The notes beneath the pieces are model-generated. The model worked only from the letters and a program-made list of their open reading frames with translations, had not been told where the DNA came from and ran no database searches. Below, one piece after another: positions 9,214-18,012 of a DNA stretch of 64,000 bases (the stretch's first letter is position 1; the number at the start of each line of letters is the position of its first letter). Location of the stretch: contig JAGBKB010000064.1 in assembly GCA_017934175.1 (NCBI GenBank), positions 53,636 to 117,635 of the forward strand, in the 5' to 3' direction. Made by a program: the position numbers and the translations under genes. This stretch comes from Lachnospiraceae bacterium. GTDB lineage: Bacteria; Bacillota; Clostridia; Lachnospirales; Lachnospiraceae.

Positions 9214-10991
9214 TGTTCAGAGTTATAGTCACAAGTTTTATAGTTCCAATATTTGTTGATAGTATAGCAAGTGGTAGATTTACAGTTTTGCCAAGAAAAA
9301 AGAGAACATATCTATATAATGTTGTTGCAGTGATGTTGTTATATACATTGTTAAATATATTTTTTTGGCAATATCAAATAAACTTTTTAATACTTATAAC
9401 ATTATATTTTATTATTGCGATTGCTATGTATTATGTCCACGAGTTTAGAGGAACAAATATTAATATGTCGGATATATTATCTATTAATACTGCTAAAGAG
9501 GTTGCAAGTGGATATAAGTATGAAGTAACGCCCACTATGCTTGTATCATTTATAATTATAGTTCTAGAATATATAGTTCAAATATTTTATTATAAGATTG
9601 ATTTATTAGAGAATTACAATAAGGGCATTAATGGGTTTTATACTGCCAATATAGGAAAATATAATGTATTTTTGTATGAAATAAAAGAAATACTTATTTT
9701 TATATTCTTATTTTCCTTATTAAGAGATATTGTATCGAAAAATAAATATGATTATTCAATAATGGCAGGTAATAATGAAGGATATTTATATAATTTTTAT
9801 TCATCAATACCATTTTTCCATAAGAATAATAAAGAAAATAAATTATATGATGATAACTTAAGTATTGATATAACAAAGGATGATTTAACATCTTTAAAAA
9901 ATAAAGTATCTTTTAATAAATTAGACACAAAAAATGCACAAAGCATTGATAAATTTATAAGTGAATCAAAAAAGCCACATGTCATTGTCATAATGAATGA
10001 AAGTTTTGGTTCAGTAAATAGAAGAATAAAAACAAATGTTAAAGTAACAAACTACTATGACAATTTAAAAGGTGTAATAAAAGGGGATTTATATGTCAAT
10101 ACCTTTGGTGGCGGAACAGCCAATACAGAGTTTGAGTTTTTGACAGGTGTATCAATAGGTAATTATCCATATCCTGTGATGCCATACAACAATTTTGTAA
10201 AAAAGGATAAGTATAGTTTGGCGCATTATTTTAAAAAATTGGGATATAAGACTTTTGCCATGCATCCTTATACTGCTACTAATTATAATAGAGATAAAGT
10301 ATATAAGAGATTTGGCTTTGATGAACTTTTGTTTTTTGATGACTTTCAAAACAAAAAGTATGTCCGTAGTTTTGTGAGTGATGCTTCAATGTATGAAGAG
10401 ATTATTAGAAGATATGAATCAGTAAAGAATAACAATGAAACTGCATTTATATTTGGAATAACAATGCAGAATCATAGTGGATATTCAAAATTTGATGGGC
10501 AAGAAGTAGTCTCATACATTGATAACATTAATGCATATGAAAAAGAGTCACTTGATTCATATTTATCGCTTATGAAAATCTCTGATGACAGCATTAGATT
10601 ATTAATAAATTATTTTGAAAAAGAAAAAGATAATGTTGTATTACTATTCTTTGGAGACCACAATGCAAGTTTTGGAAGTAGTATAAATAGTTTAGTGTAT
10701 GATACTAATTTTAATTATGAATGTTCAAATGCATATGTAACCCCATTTTTTATATATAATAATTTTGAAAAAAATAATAGAGCAATAGAAGGTATATCTG
10801 CTAATTTCTTAAGTTTAGAATTATTAAAGAGTGCACACTTGCCATTTGATGATGTACATATATTGATGGATAGTATTTATAAAGAATATAGTGTCTACAA
10901 TTTTCACAAAAGAAAAAAAGTAAATGATGGAGAACTATGTGACATTAATTTTGATAGGTTAATGGAGTTTGAAGAGGAATATTTAAAATAA
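9213..10991 (+). CDS. Membrane-bound LTA-synthase-like sulfatase-fold phosphotransferase
   Basis: A 592-residue membrane protein of the alkaline phosphatase/sulfatase superfamily, related to LtaS. Several hydrophobic segments fill about residues 1-170, followed by an extracellular catalytic domain from about 255. The block PHVIVIMNESFGS holds the first metal ligand (Glu), GGGTANTEFEFLTG holds the probable nucleophile Thr302, AMHPYTATNYNRD and FFGDHNASFG supply further ligands. LtaS-type enzymes transfer glycerol phosphate from phosphatidylglycerol to build teichoic polymers; whether this one makes lipoteichoic acid or decorates another glycan cannot be told. It starts inside the glmM stop codon and ends inside the next gene's start, so it belongs to an envelope operon. 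Confidence 0.85.
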   Translation: MFRVIVTSFIVPIFVDSIASGRFTVLPRKKRTYLYNVVAVMLLYTLLNIFFWQYQINFLILITLYFIIAIAMYYVHEFRGTNINMSDILSINTAKEVASGYKYEVTPTMLVSFIIIVLEYIVQIFYYKIDLLENYNKGINGFYTANIGKYNVFLYEIKEILIFIFLFSLLRDIVSKNKYDYSIMAGNNEGYLYNFYSSIPFFHKNNKENKLYDDNLSIDITKDDLTSLKNKVSFNKLDTKNAQSIDKFISESKKPHVIVIMNESFGSVNRRIKTNVKVTNYYDNLKGVIKGDLYVNTFGGGTANTEFEFLTGVSIGNYPYPVMPYNNFVKKDKYSLAHYFKKLGYKTFAMHPYTATNYNRDKVYKRFGFDELLFFDDFQNKKYVRSFVSDASMYEEIIRRYESVKNNNETAFIFGITMQNHSGYSKFDGQEVVSYIDNINAYEKESLDSYLSLMKISDDSIRLLINYFEKEKDNVVLLFFGDHNASFGSSINSLVYDTNFNYECSNAYVTPFFIYNNFEKNNRAIEGISANFLSLELLKSAHLPFDDVHILMDSIYKEYSVYNFHKRKKVNDGELCDINFDRLMEFEEEYLK

Positions 10992-12151
10992 TGGAAATAT
11001 ATTTTGACAATGCTGCCACTACAAGAATAGATGCAGAAGTAGAAAAGAAAATAGAGGAAATTAATAGATTAGTGTATGCCAATCCATCGGCAATGCATAG
11101 GCTTGGATATTTTGCTGAAGAGCAAGTGAAAAAATCAAGTGAGACCATAGCCAATATTTTACACTGTGATAGTTCTGAAATAATATGGACTTCTGGTGGG
11201 AGCGAAAGCAATAATATGGCTATAAGAGGCTACACTAGTTTATATAAGAAAAGCGGAAACAAAATTGTAACAACAAAAATGGAACATGCATCAGTGTATA
11301 AAGTATTTGAAAGTTTGAAAGAAGATGGTTTTGAAGTAATTTATATAGATGTAGATAGTGAAGGGCATATAAATATTGACGAATTAAAACAAATTGTTGA
11401 CAGTAATACTATATTAGTGTCTATAATGTATGTAAATAATGAAATTGGCTCTGTGCAAAAAATAGAAGAGATAGGTAAATTGATAAAAGAAAATAACATG
11501 AATTGTGCATTTCACGTTGATTTTGTACAAGGATTTGCCAAATATAGAATAAATGTAAAAAAAAGTTGTATAGATTTTCTCTCTATTAGTTCGCATAAGT
11601 TCAATGGACCAAAGGGAGTAGGAATATTATATAAAAATAAGGATGTAAGAGTGAAACCGCTTATACTTGGTGGTTCTCAACAAAATGATTTAAGAGCAGG
11701 AACTTTAAATGTTCCTGGCATAGTAGGTACAGCAACAGCTGCTAAAATAGCATATGAAATAATAGATGAAGAATATAATAAACTTAAAAATCTTAAAGAA
11801 TATTTAATAGATAAATTAGAACAATTAAATGATATATATGGTATAATTAGTATTAATAGTAAGAAAGATGAATCTTTTGCTCCGCATATAGTTTCTGTAA
11901 CATTTAAAAATATAAGAGCAGAAGTTATGCTTCATGCACTTGAAGATAAAGGAGTGTATGTATCAGCAGGGTCAGCCTGTTCTTCACATCAAAAAAAGTT
12001 AAGCAGGACATTAACGAGTATAGGATTAAAATCAGAGTTAGTGGAGAGTACTATAAGAATATCATTTGGCAAATATAACAAAAAAGAGGAAATAGATAAT
12101 TTTATTGAAATATTAAATGAATTAATACCTAAATTAAATATAAGAAAATAA
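10991..12151 (+). CDS. Cysteine desulfurase (NifS/IscS-like)
   Basis: A PLP-dependent class V aminotransferase-fold enzyme that takes sulfur from cysteine for Fe-S clusters or thiolated nucleotides. The N-terminus IYFDNAATTRID, the PLP lysine in SSHKFNGPKG (Lys203), GGSQQNDLRAGTLN and the active cysteine in SAGSACSS (Cys330) are all present. At 386 residues it is full length. The start ATG shares its A with the previous stop codon. No iscU, thiI or other sulfur-transfer gene is adjacent, so its acceptor is unknown and a specific symbol is not given. Confidence 0.93.
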   Translation: MEIYFDNAATTRIDAEVEKKIEEINRLVYANPSAMHRLGYFAEEQVKKSSETIANILHCDSSEIIWTSGGSESNNMAIRGYTSLYKKSGNKIVTTKMEHASVYKVFESLKEDGFEVIYIDVDSEGHINIDELKQIVDSNTILVSIMYVNNEIGSVQKIEEIGKLIKENNMNCAFHVDFVQGFAKYRINVKKSCIDFLSISSHKFNGPKGVGILYKNKDVRVKPLILGGSQQNDLRAGTLNVPGIVGTATAAKIAYEIIDEEYNKLKNLKEYLIDKLEQLNDIYGIISINSKKDESFAPHIVSVTFKNIRAEVMLHALEDKGVYVSAGSACSSHQKKLSRTLTSIGLKSELVESTIRISFGKYNKKEEIDNFIEILNELIPKLNIRK

Positions 12152-12156
12152 AAGTT

Positions 12157-13578
12157 ATGAAAAAGTTTAATTTGAGAAAAATACATATATTATTTACATT
12201 AGTATTTGTTATTGTCTTTTCTATATGTTTTGAAACTTTAGCAATCTGGGGAGAAAAAGATAGCAAAAAGTTTTGGCTTGATAGTGATGGATTATTGGCA
12301 AAAAACGGATGGAAACTTATTGATGATGATAATGATGGAGTAGGGTATTATTATTATTTTGATGAGGAAGGATTTATTTTGACAGATGATATAACTCCTG
12401 ATTATAGAATAGTGGGAACTGATGGTAGAAGAATTGATTATGATGGCAATGCAGTAAGTGAAGAAATATCATCTATTACACTTGGAGATGTTGAAGATAC
12501 ACAAGTTTTAAGTGCTGACATATTGGCACAAATTAATGCTGAACAAGGGGACACACTTAAAGTTGAAAAGGGAGTGTTTTCATCAGGGCAAGTATTATAC
12601 GCAAAAGACCCTACACTAATTGATGGACCAACTCCTGCTGACAATATAGTTATAGAAGTTAATCCAGATGGAACTGCAAGAACAATACTTGGTCCAAATG
12701 TTGTCTTAAGAGAAAGAAAATCAAGAAATAGTCAATTTAGTGACCCATCAATTAGTAAAAAAATGCAGGACCATGTAAAGGATGGCGATAAGTATAGCAA
12801 AAAAGTTAATGGAACTACATTCACAAAACAAAAATGGAAAGACGTAATGGCATTAAAAGGAACAGGAGCAACCATAACATTTGATAATCCAAGTAACAAT
12901 TTCAATAAGTTGAAAGGAAGGATAGCAACTCACTATTTTACATATTCTGATAGAACCACTCAATGTACTTTATATATATATGGTGATGATGATGGAGAAG
13001 AATTACTATCTACATCAGAGTTTAATTATAATAGTGGAACTTCATTTGAATGTATTTTCCCTAAGAAAACTAATGCAATAAGATTTGAATTGGAAGTTAC
13101 AGGTCAATACACATCAAGAGTTTGTTATCTTAGAAATTGTGAATTTGGCTTTGATAGAGAGGCATATGAAGAAGAACTATATGATGATGAAACAGAAAGA
13201 GAATATAGATTAAGAGTTGGAACAGAATCAGATGCAGAATACTATGATGAAGAGGATGAAGATGAAGATTTTGCAGGACTCGGAGAAATTGCACTTGAAG
13301 GCGAAGACCCTGTATCAAGATACAATAGATTGAATAATATTAATATGGGCGATGAATATTGGGCTAATTATGAATATGAAGAAGGTGATGATACTATAAC
13401 AGCGGAAATGATAGCATCTATTTCAGAAGCGAAAAAAAGAATGGAAGAAAGAGCGAAAGCAAGCGATGAAATATCAGGACCTAATTTTGACCCAGAATTG
13501 TTAAAACAAACTGAAGCACTTGGACCAGATGGTTCAAGTAGAATTATAGCGGGTCATGATGAAGGGGGAGAAGAGTAA
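12157..13578 (+). CDS. Secreted acidic protein with a cell-wall-binding-like repeat and a beta-sandwich domain
   Basis: A 473-residue exported protein with no firm family assignment. Residues 1-28 are a signal peptide (MKKFNLRKIHILF...ETLA). Residues 30-90 resemble choline/glucan-binding repeats: FWLDSDGLLAKNGWKLIDDD, then YYYYFDEEGFILTDD. Residues 220-335 look like an NPCBM-type or similar carbohydrate-binding beta-sandwich (GTGATITFDNP, CTLYIYGDDDG, AIRFELEVTG). The last 140 residues are very acidic (EEEDEDEDF-type runs) and probably unstructured. It follows the desulfurase by five bases with no clear ribosome site and precedes fbp by two. The role is probably surface attachment or wall organisation; this is inference. 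Confidence 0.65.
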   Translation: MKKFNLRKIHILFTLVFVIVFSICFETLAIWGEKDSKKFWLDSDGLLAKNGWKLIDDDNDGVGYYYYFDEEGFILTDDITPDYRIVGTDGRRIDYDGNAVSEEISSITLGDVEDTQVLSADILAQINAEQGDTLKVEKGVFSSGQVLYAKDPTLIDGPTPADNIVIEVNPDGTARTILGPNVVLRERKSRNSQFSDPSISKKMQDHVKDGDKYSKKVNGTTFTKQKWKDVMALKGTGATITFDNPSNNFNKLKGRIATHYFTYSDRTTQCTLYIYGDDDGEELLSTSEFNYNSGTSFECIFPKKTNAIRFELEVTGQYTSRVCYLRNCEFGFDREAYEEELYDDETEREYRLRVGTESDAEYYDEEDEDEDFAGLGEIALEGEDPVSRYNRLNNINMGDEYWANYEYEEGDDTITAEMIASISEAKKRMEERAKASDEISGPNFDPELLKQTEALGPDGSSRIIAGHDEGGEE

Positions 13579-13580
13579 TT

Positions 13581-15527
13581 ATGAAGAGCCTTGAGTATCT
13601 AAAACTACTTTCAAATCAATTTCCAAATCAAGAAAAAACATGTGTAGAAATAGCCAATTTAAGTTCTATTTTGACACTGCCAAAAGGAACAGAGTTTTTC
13701 TTATCAGATTTACATGGTGAAAATGAGGGATTTATACATTTGCTTAGGTCTGCATCAGGAATAATTCGTGCTAAATTAAAGTTTATTTTTGATGATGAGA
13801 TGAATGATGAAGAAATATTAGAGTTTGCTAATATAATATACTATCCGATTGAAAAGTTAGACCCGATTGATTTTAGAGATGAAAAAACTTTTGAATTTCA
13901 AAAAACAACAATTTTGAGACTTATAAGAGTTGTAAAAGATATATCAAGTAAGTATTCAAAATCAAAAGTTAGAAAATCTGTAAATCATGAATATGCTTAT
14001 ATATTGGATGAGTTGATTTATAAAGATGTTGATAGAGACAATGTAAAAAAAGAGTTTTATTATGATGAAATAGTTAATTCAATAGTTGAGATAGGTCTTG
14101 CAAAGAGATTTATAACTGCAATGTGTGAACTTATACAAAAACTTGCTGTTGATACATTACATATAGTTGGAGATATATTTGATAGAGGACCAAGGCATGA
14201 TTTAATTCTTGATGAATTGATGAACTTCCATAATGTAGATGTAGAATGGGGAAATCATGATATTGAGTGGATGGGTGCATCTCTTGGAAATGAAGTTCTA
14301 ATTCTTAATGCTATGAGAAATGCTGTTAGGTATAATTGTTATGATATGCTTGAAGATGGTTATGGAATAAGTTTAAGAGCATTAAACGATTTTGCAGCAA
14401 GAACTTATGAAAGTGACCCTTGTGAGTTGTTTATGCCTAAAATTTTGGATGAGAATAAATATGATGTTGTTCGTCCAAGTTTATCTGCAAAGATACAAAA
14501 AGCATTGGCTATAATGCAGTTTAAAGTTGAAGGAAAATTAATAAAGAAACATCCAGAGTATAATATGAAAAATCGTATTATGCTTGAAAGAATAAACTAT
14601 GACAATTTTACAGTTGATGTAGATGGAAAGAAGTATAAATTACTTGATATCAATTTCCCAACTGTTGATAAGAATGACCCATTAAAACTAACTGAAGAAG
14701 AAGAAACTTTACTTACTTCCTTAAAGATGAGTTTTATCCATTCGCGAAAATTAAAAGAACATATTAAGTTTTTATACGATAAAGGAAGTTTGTATAAAAT
14801 ATATAATGGTAATTTGTTATATCACGGAATTATACCATTTGATGAGGATGGTGGGTATGCAATTTTTAAAGGTTTTGATGGAAAACAAAACTTGAAAGAG
14901 AAGTCATTATTAGATTATTTTGATAAAATAATAAGGAATGCATATAATGATGTAAAATTACATCACTTTGAATCAGATAATATTGATGCTATGTATTATA
15001 TGTGGTGCGGAAGTATGTCTCCACTTTTTGGCAAGGACACTATCAAAACTTTTGAATTATATTTTTTAGCAGAAAAAGAGGCTCAAGTTGAGAACAAGAA
15101 TTCATATTATAAGTTTTATCAAGATGAAAATGTTGCTATAGATATTTTAAAGAAGTTTGGTTTAAATGAAAGTGGACATATTGTAAATGGCCATGTTCCA
15201 GTAAAAACTTTAAAAGGTGAGAGCCCAGTCAAGGCAAATGGCAGATTGTTCATTATTGATGGAGGAATGTCTAAAAGTTATCAAAAAAGTACTGGCATAG
15301 CAGGATATACTCTTATAAGTGATTCAGTTCACTTGACTATAGCAACACATAAACCTTATGAAAAAGGGAAAATGAATACACCTGAAACACAGGAAATAGA
15401 GAATATAGCAAAAAACGGAAGACTTAGGATAAAGGATACAGATAGGGGCAAGGAAATAATGGCTAAAATAAGCGATTTAAAAGAACTTTTAGATGCATTT
15501 AGAAGTGGGCTGATTAAAGAGGTGTAG
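13581..15527 (+). CDS. fbp: Fructose-1,6-bisphosphatase, class III
   Basis: This enzyme removes the 1-phosphate of fructose-1,6-bisphosphate in gluconeogenesis. It belongs to the class III (Bacillus/Clostridium) type, built on a metallophosphoesterase fold: FFLSDLHGENEGF near residue 42, HIVGDIFDRGPRHD near residue 200, and EWGNHDIEWMGA near residue 224 supply the metal ligands, and NGHVPVKTLKGESPVKANG is conserved near the C-terminus. At 648 residues it is the usual length. A GGGGGAGAAG run precedes the ATG. A strong terminator follows, making this the last gene of its transcription unit. Confidence 0.95.
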   Translation: MKSLEYLKLLSNQFPNQEKTCVEIANLSSILTLPKGTEFFLSDLHGENEGFIHLLRSASGIIRAKLKFIFDDEMNDEEILEFANIIYYPIEKLDPIDFRDEKTFEFQKTTILRLIRVVKDISSKYSKSKVRKSVNHEYAYILDELIYKDVDRDNVKKEFYYDEIVNSIVEIGLAKRFITAMCELIQKLAVDTLHIVGDIFDRGPRHDLILDELMNFHNVDVEWGNHDIEWMGASLGNEVLILNAMRNAVRYNCYDMLEDGYGISLRALNDFAARTYESDPCELFMPKILDENKYDVVRPSLSAKIQKALAIMQFKVEGKLIKKHPEYNMKNRIMLERINYDNFTVDVDGKKYKLLDINFPTVDKNDPLKLTEEEETLLTSLKMSFIHSRKLKEHIKFLYDKGSLYKIYNGNLLYHGIIPFDEDGGYAIFKGFDGKQNLKEKSLLDYFDKIIRNAYNDVKLHHFESDNIDAMYYMWCGSMSPLFGKDTIKTFELYFLAEKEAQVENKNSYYKFYQDENVAIDILKKFGLNESGHIVNGHVPVKTLKGESPVKANGRLFIIDGGMSKSYQKSTGIAGYTLISDSVHLTIATHKPYEKGKMNTPETQEIENIAKNGRLRIKDTDRGKEIMAKISDLKELLDAFRSGLIKEV

Positions 15528-15556
15528 ATAATAACTATATAATGTAGATAGATAAT

Positions 15557-15583
15557 AAGACCATAACTATTATGGTCTTTTTT
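15557..15583 (+). terminator. Rho-independent terminator after fbp
   Basis: A perfect stem (AAGACCATAA paired with TTATGGTCTT) with a three-base loop is followed by a T run. It lies about 30 bases after the fbp stop codon and just before the promoter of the SLH genes. Confidence 0.9.
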
Positions 15584-15585
15584 AT

Positions 15586-15614
15586 TAGACAATTACAAAA
15601 AAAGTTTATATAAT
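15586..15614 (+). promoter_or_regulatory. Sigma-A-type promoter for the SLH gene pair
   Basis: TAGACA (15586-15591), a 17-base spacer and a perfect TATAAT (15609-15614) lie between the fbp terminator and the first SLH gene. The predicted leader is about 30 bases. Confidence 0.65.
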
Positions 15615-15653
15615 ATACACAAAAAGGACACAATGTTAAAGTAATATATATTT

Positions 15654-16823
15654 ATGGAAAAAAACTGCTTAAAAAAACTAATTTTAATGAGTTTTGTATT
15701 TACATTTAGTTTTGTTACATTTATACAGGCTAAAACAATAAAAACAGAAAATGACAAGTTTGAAACATTAGTAACTCTTAAGATTATTGAAGATACTGGA
15801 AACTTGGATGAACCAGTTACAAGAGCAGAATTTACAAAGTTTTTAATTAGGGCATCAAAATATAGAGATAAGATTCCAGAATACATTTCAGAAAATGTAT
15901 GTAATGATGTAAGTGAAACCACCCCTTATGCACCATATATAAAAAAGGCAATAGATGAAGGATACATGTTTACATACTTAGGTGGATATTTTAAACCAAA
16001 TGAGTTTGTTACATATAGTGACTTGTCTCGTGCAAGTTTAGCACTATTATCATATACCAATGAAGATTTTAGAGGCAATCAAGTAGTAGGTCGTAATTTA
16101 AAGTTTAGAGCACTTAAATTAGATGAAAACATAGAAAAAAGCGAAAATGACATATTAAGTAAAAAAGATATTATATATGGAATATATAATACACTAAAAG
16201 AAAAAGTAAAAGATACAGAAAATATATATGGGAAGACTGTTTTTCCTGATTTGATTATAGATAGCGATAATGAAATAAATGCGAGTGAGTATATTATAAA
16301 TGAAATAAAAGGCCCATATGTTTTTAAGGATAGTAACAATATAGATATTGATTTTGATTTAAATGAACATAATGTCTATATAAATGGAGTTAATAATAGT
16401 TTTGAAGATTTAAAATATGATATAGATGTGTATGGTTATGCAATATGCTATGTTGATAAAAATAATAAATTGTTGTATGCATACACAGAAAGACAGGACA
16501 TAGCCGCACCTGTAATGCTTAGAAAAGGATATATTTATAAAATTTATTATGCAGTATCTAATCCACTTGTGCCATATAGGGTTGATATAGATAAATATAA
16601 GTACTATTTAGATAGCGAAGAAGTCAAGTTTAATTTTTCAGCAAGTGGCTTTTTTAAAGAAGATGATTATATAGTGTATCTATGTAATAAAATGAATGAT
16701 ATAACGACATCATATCGTGATAGTAGTGGAAATATTGTTTATGAAAATGATGAAGCAGAACCATACAATGGTTCAATCATTATGGCATATAATATATCAT
16801 TAATTAGGCAAGACAAGAGGTAA
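15654..16823 (+). CDS. S-layer homology (SLH) domain surface protein, first of a tandem pair
   Basis: A 389-residue exported protein. Residues 1-25 are a signal peptide (MEKNCLKKLILMSF...FIQA). About residues 40-190 contain SLH-type repeats: VTRAEFTKFLIRA, then APYIKKAIDEGYM, YLGGYFKPNEFVTYSDLSRA, and ILSKKDIIYGIYNTLKEK. SLH domains anchor proteins to pyruvylated secondary wall polymers. The C-terminal half is a conserved non-catalytic module (RKGYIYKIYYAVSN, YYLDSEEVKFNFSASG) shared with the next gene. No good Shine-Dalgarno site precedes the ATG; an AAAAAGG lies about 25 bases upstream. The two genes are a tandem duplication with roughly half of their residues conserved in the best blocks. 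Confidence 0.8.
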   Translation: MEKNCLKKLILMSFVFTFSFVTFIQAKTIKTENDKFETLVTLKIIEDTGNLDEPVTRAEFTKFLIRASKYRDKIPEYISENVCNDVSETTPYAPYIKKAIDEGYMFTYLGGYFKPNEFVTYSDLSRASLALLSYTNEDFRGNQVVGRNLKFRALKLDENIEKSENDILSKKDIIYGIYNTLKEKVKDTENIYGKTVFPDLIIDSDNEINASEYIINEIKGPYVFKDSNNIDIDFDLNEHNVYINGVNNSFEDLKYDIDVYGYAICYVDKNNKLLYAYTERQDIAAPVMLRKGYIYKIYYAVSNPLVPYRVDIDKYKYYLDSEEVKFNFSASGFFKEDDYIVYLCNKMNDITTSYRDSSGNIVYENDEAEPYNGSIIMAYNISLIRQDKR

Positions 16824-16826
16824 ATT

Positions 16827-17975
16827 ATGAAATTATATTTAAAAAGAATGTTATCATTGCTAATGCTTGTTACTATAATTTTGAATGGAAAAACTGTATG
16901 CTTTGCCGCCACAACAGCAGGGCAAGAGATGAGAACACAGGTTTTATATCTTGCTGATATAATAACGAGTGACAATTTTATGAATGACTTTATTACAAGA
17001 GGAGAATTTGCACGGATGGTTGTTAAAGCCTCTTCATTTAAAGATTCAGTAAATGCAAGTGATGTAAGTACAGCATTTTTGGATGTTGAAAGTGTTAATG
17101 AATATGCACCTTATATCAAAATTGCAACAAAAGAAAATTATATGACATCCTATCTTGGTGGATATTTTAAACCAAATGATTATGTAACTATGAAAGATTT
17201 GGTTAGAGCCTGTCTTGCACTTCTTGGTTATGAAAATACTGACTTTAAAGGAAGCCAAGTGCAAGGTAGATACGAACTGTTCTGTTCTTTACGGATGAAT
17301 GAAAATGTAGATAAATTAGTAAATGATTTTGTCACAAAAAAAGATTGCGTGAATGCTATATATAATACATTAAAAACCAAAAAGAAAGACTCAAATACTG
17401 CGTATGGGACAACCGTTTTTAAAGATTTATCTGTAAATAGCGATGGAGATTTAAATGCTACTGGGCTTACTAAAACCAAATTAGAAGGACCTTTTATATT
17501 AAAGAGAGGCGAAGCACTTAATTTAGCAATTCCTTTTGACATAACAACAGCAAATATATTTATAAATGGCACATCACAGAGTCTTGAGCAAACAATGAGA
17601 GAACTTAATAATAGTGGATATCTTGTTTATTACTACAATAAAACGACAAAAACTATATATGTATATAAAGAAGGAACTACACTTGAATCATCTACATTAG
17701 TTAAAAAAGGTTATGTGAATCATATATATTATAGTGCTAGTGATACAATAACGCCTACAAGAGTTGAAATTGACTTATCATATTATACGCTTTCCAGTTC
17801 AGAAGTGAAGTTTGCATTTTCATATTCGGGGACTATACATGTAGGTGACCAAATTATATTTATATATACAAAGGCAAATGATTCAGTAGCGAGTGATGAA
17901 GATACTTCATCTGATGGAGAAGTTGAAACTATAGGAACAATCACACATGCATATCTGTACAATTTAAAATATTAG
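16827..17975 (+). CDS. SLH domain surface protein, second of a tandem pair
   Basis: A 382-residue paralogue of the preceding protein with the same layout: signal peptide ending near VCFA-A, SLH-type repeats (ITRGEFARMVVKAS, YAPYIKIATKENYM, YLGGYFKPNDYVTMKDLVRA, FVTKKDCVNAIYNTLKTK) and the shared C-terminal module (KKGYVNHIYYSASD, YYTLSSSEVKFAFSYSG). AAGAGG stands six bases before the ATG, and the gap from the first gene is three bases, so they form one operon. The C-terminal tail differs (acidic SDEDTSSDGEVE). Next come the efflux adaptor genes; whether these SLH proteins work with the pump is unknown. Confidence 0.8.
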   Translation: MKLYLKRMLSLLMLVTIILNGKTVCFAATTAGQEMRTQVLYLADIITSDNFMNDFITRGEFARMVVKASSFKDSVNASDVSTAFLDVESVNEYAPYIKIATKENYMTSYLGGYFKPNDYVTMKDLVRACLALLGYENTDFKGSQVQGRYELFCSLRMNENVDKLVNDFVTKKDCVNAIYNTLKTKKKDSNTAYGTTVFKDLSVNSDGDLNATGLTKTKLEGPFILKRGEALNLAIPFDITTANIFINGTSQSLEQTMRELNNSGYLVYYYNKTTKTIYVYKEGTTLESSTLVKKGYVNHIYYSASDTITPTRVEIDLSYYTLSSSEVKFAFSYSGTIHVGDQIIFIYTKANDSVASDEDTSSDGEVETIGTITHAYLYNLKY

Positions 17976-18012
17976 AAATTATTATTAAACAAAATTATAT
18001 ATTGGAGACTAT

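Noticed and set aside
15633..15644. A three-codon frame (ATG TTA AAG TAA) preceded by AAAAAGG in the leader of the first SLH gene
   Set aside because: It is too short to support as a leader peptide, and the SD-like A/G run is expected by chance in this AT-rich sequence.
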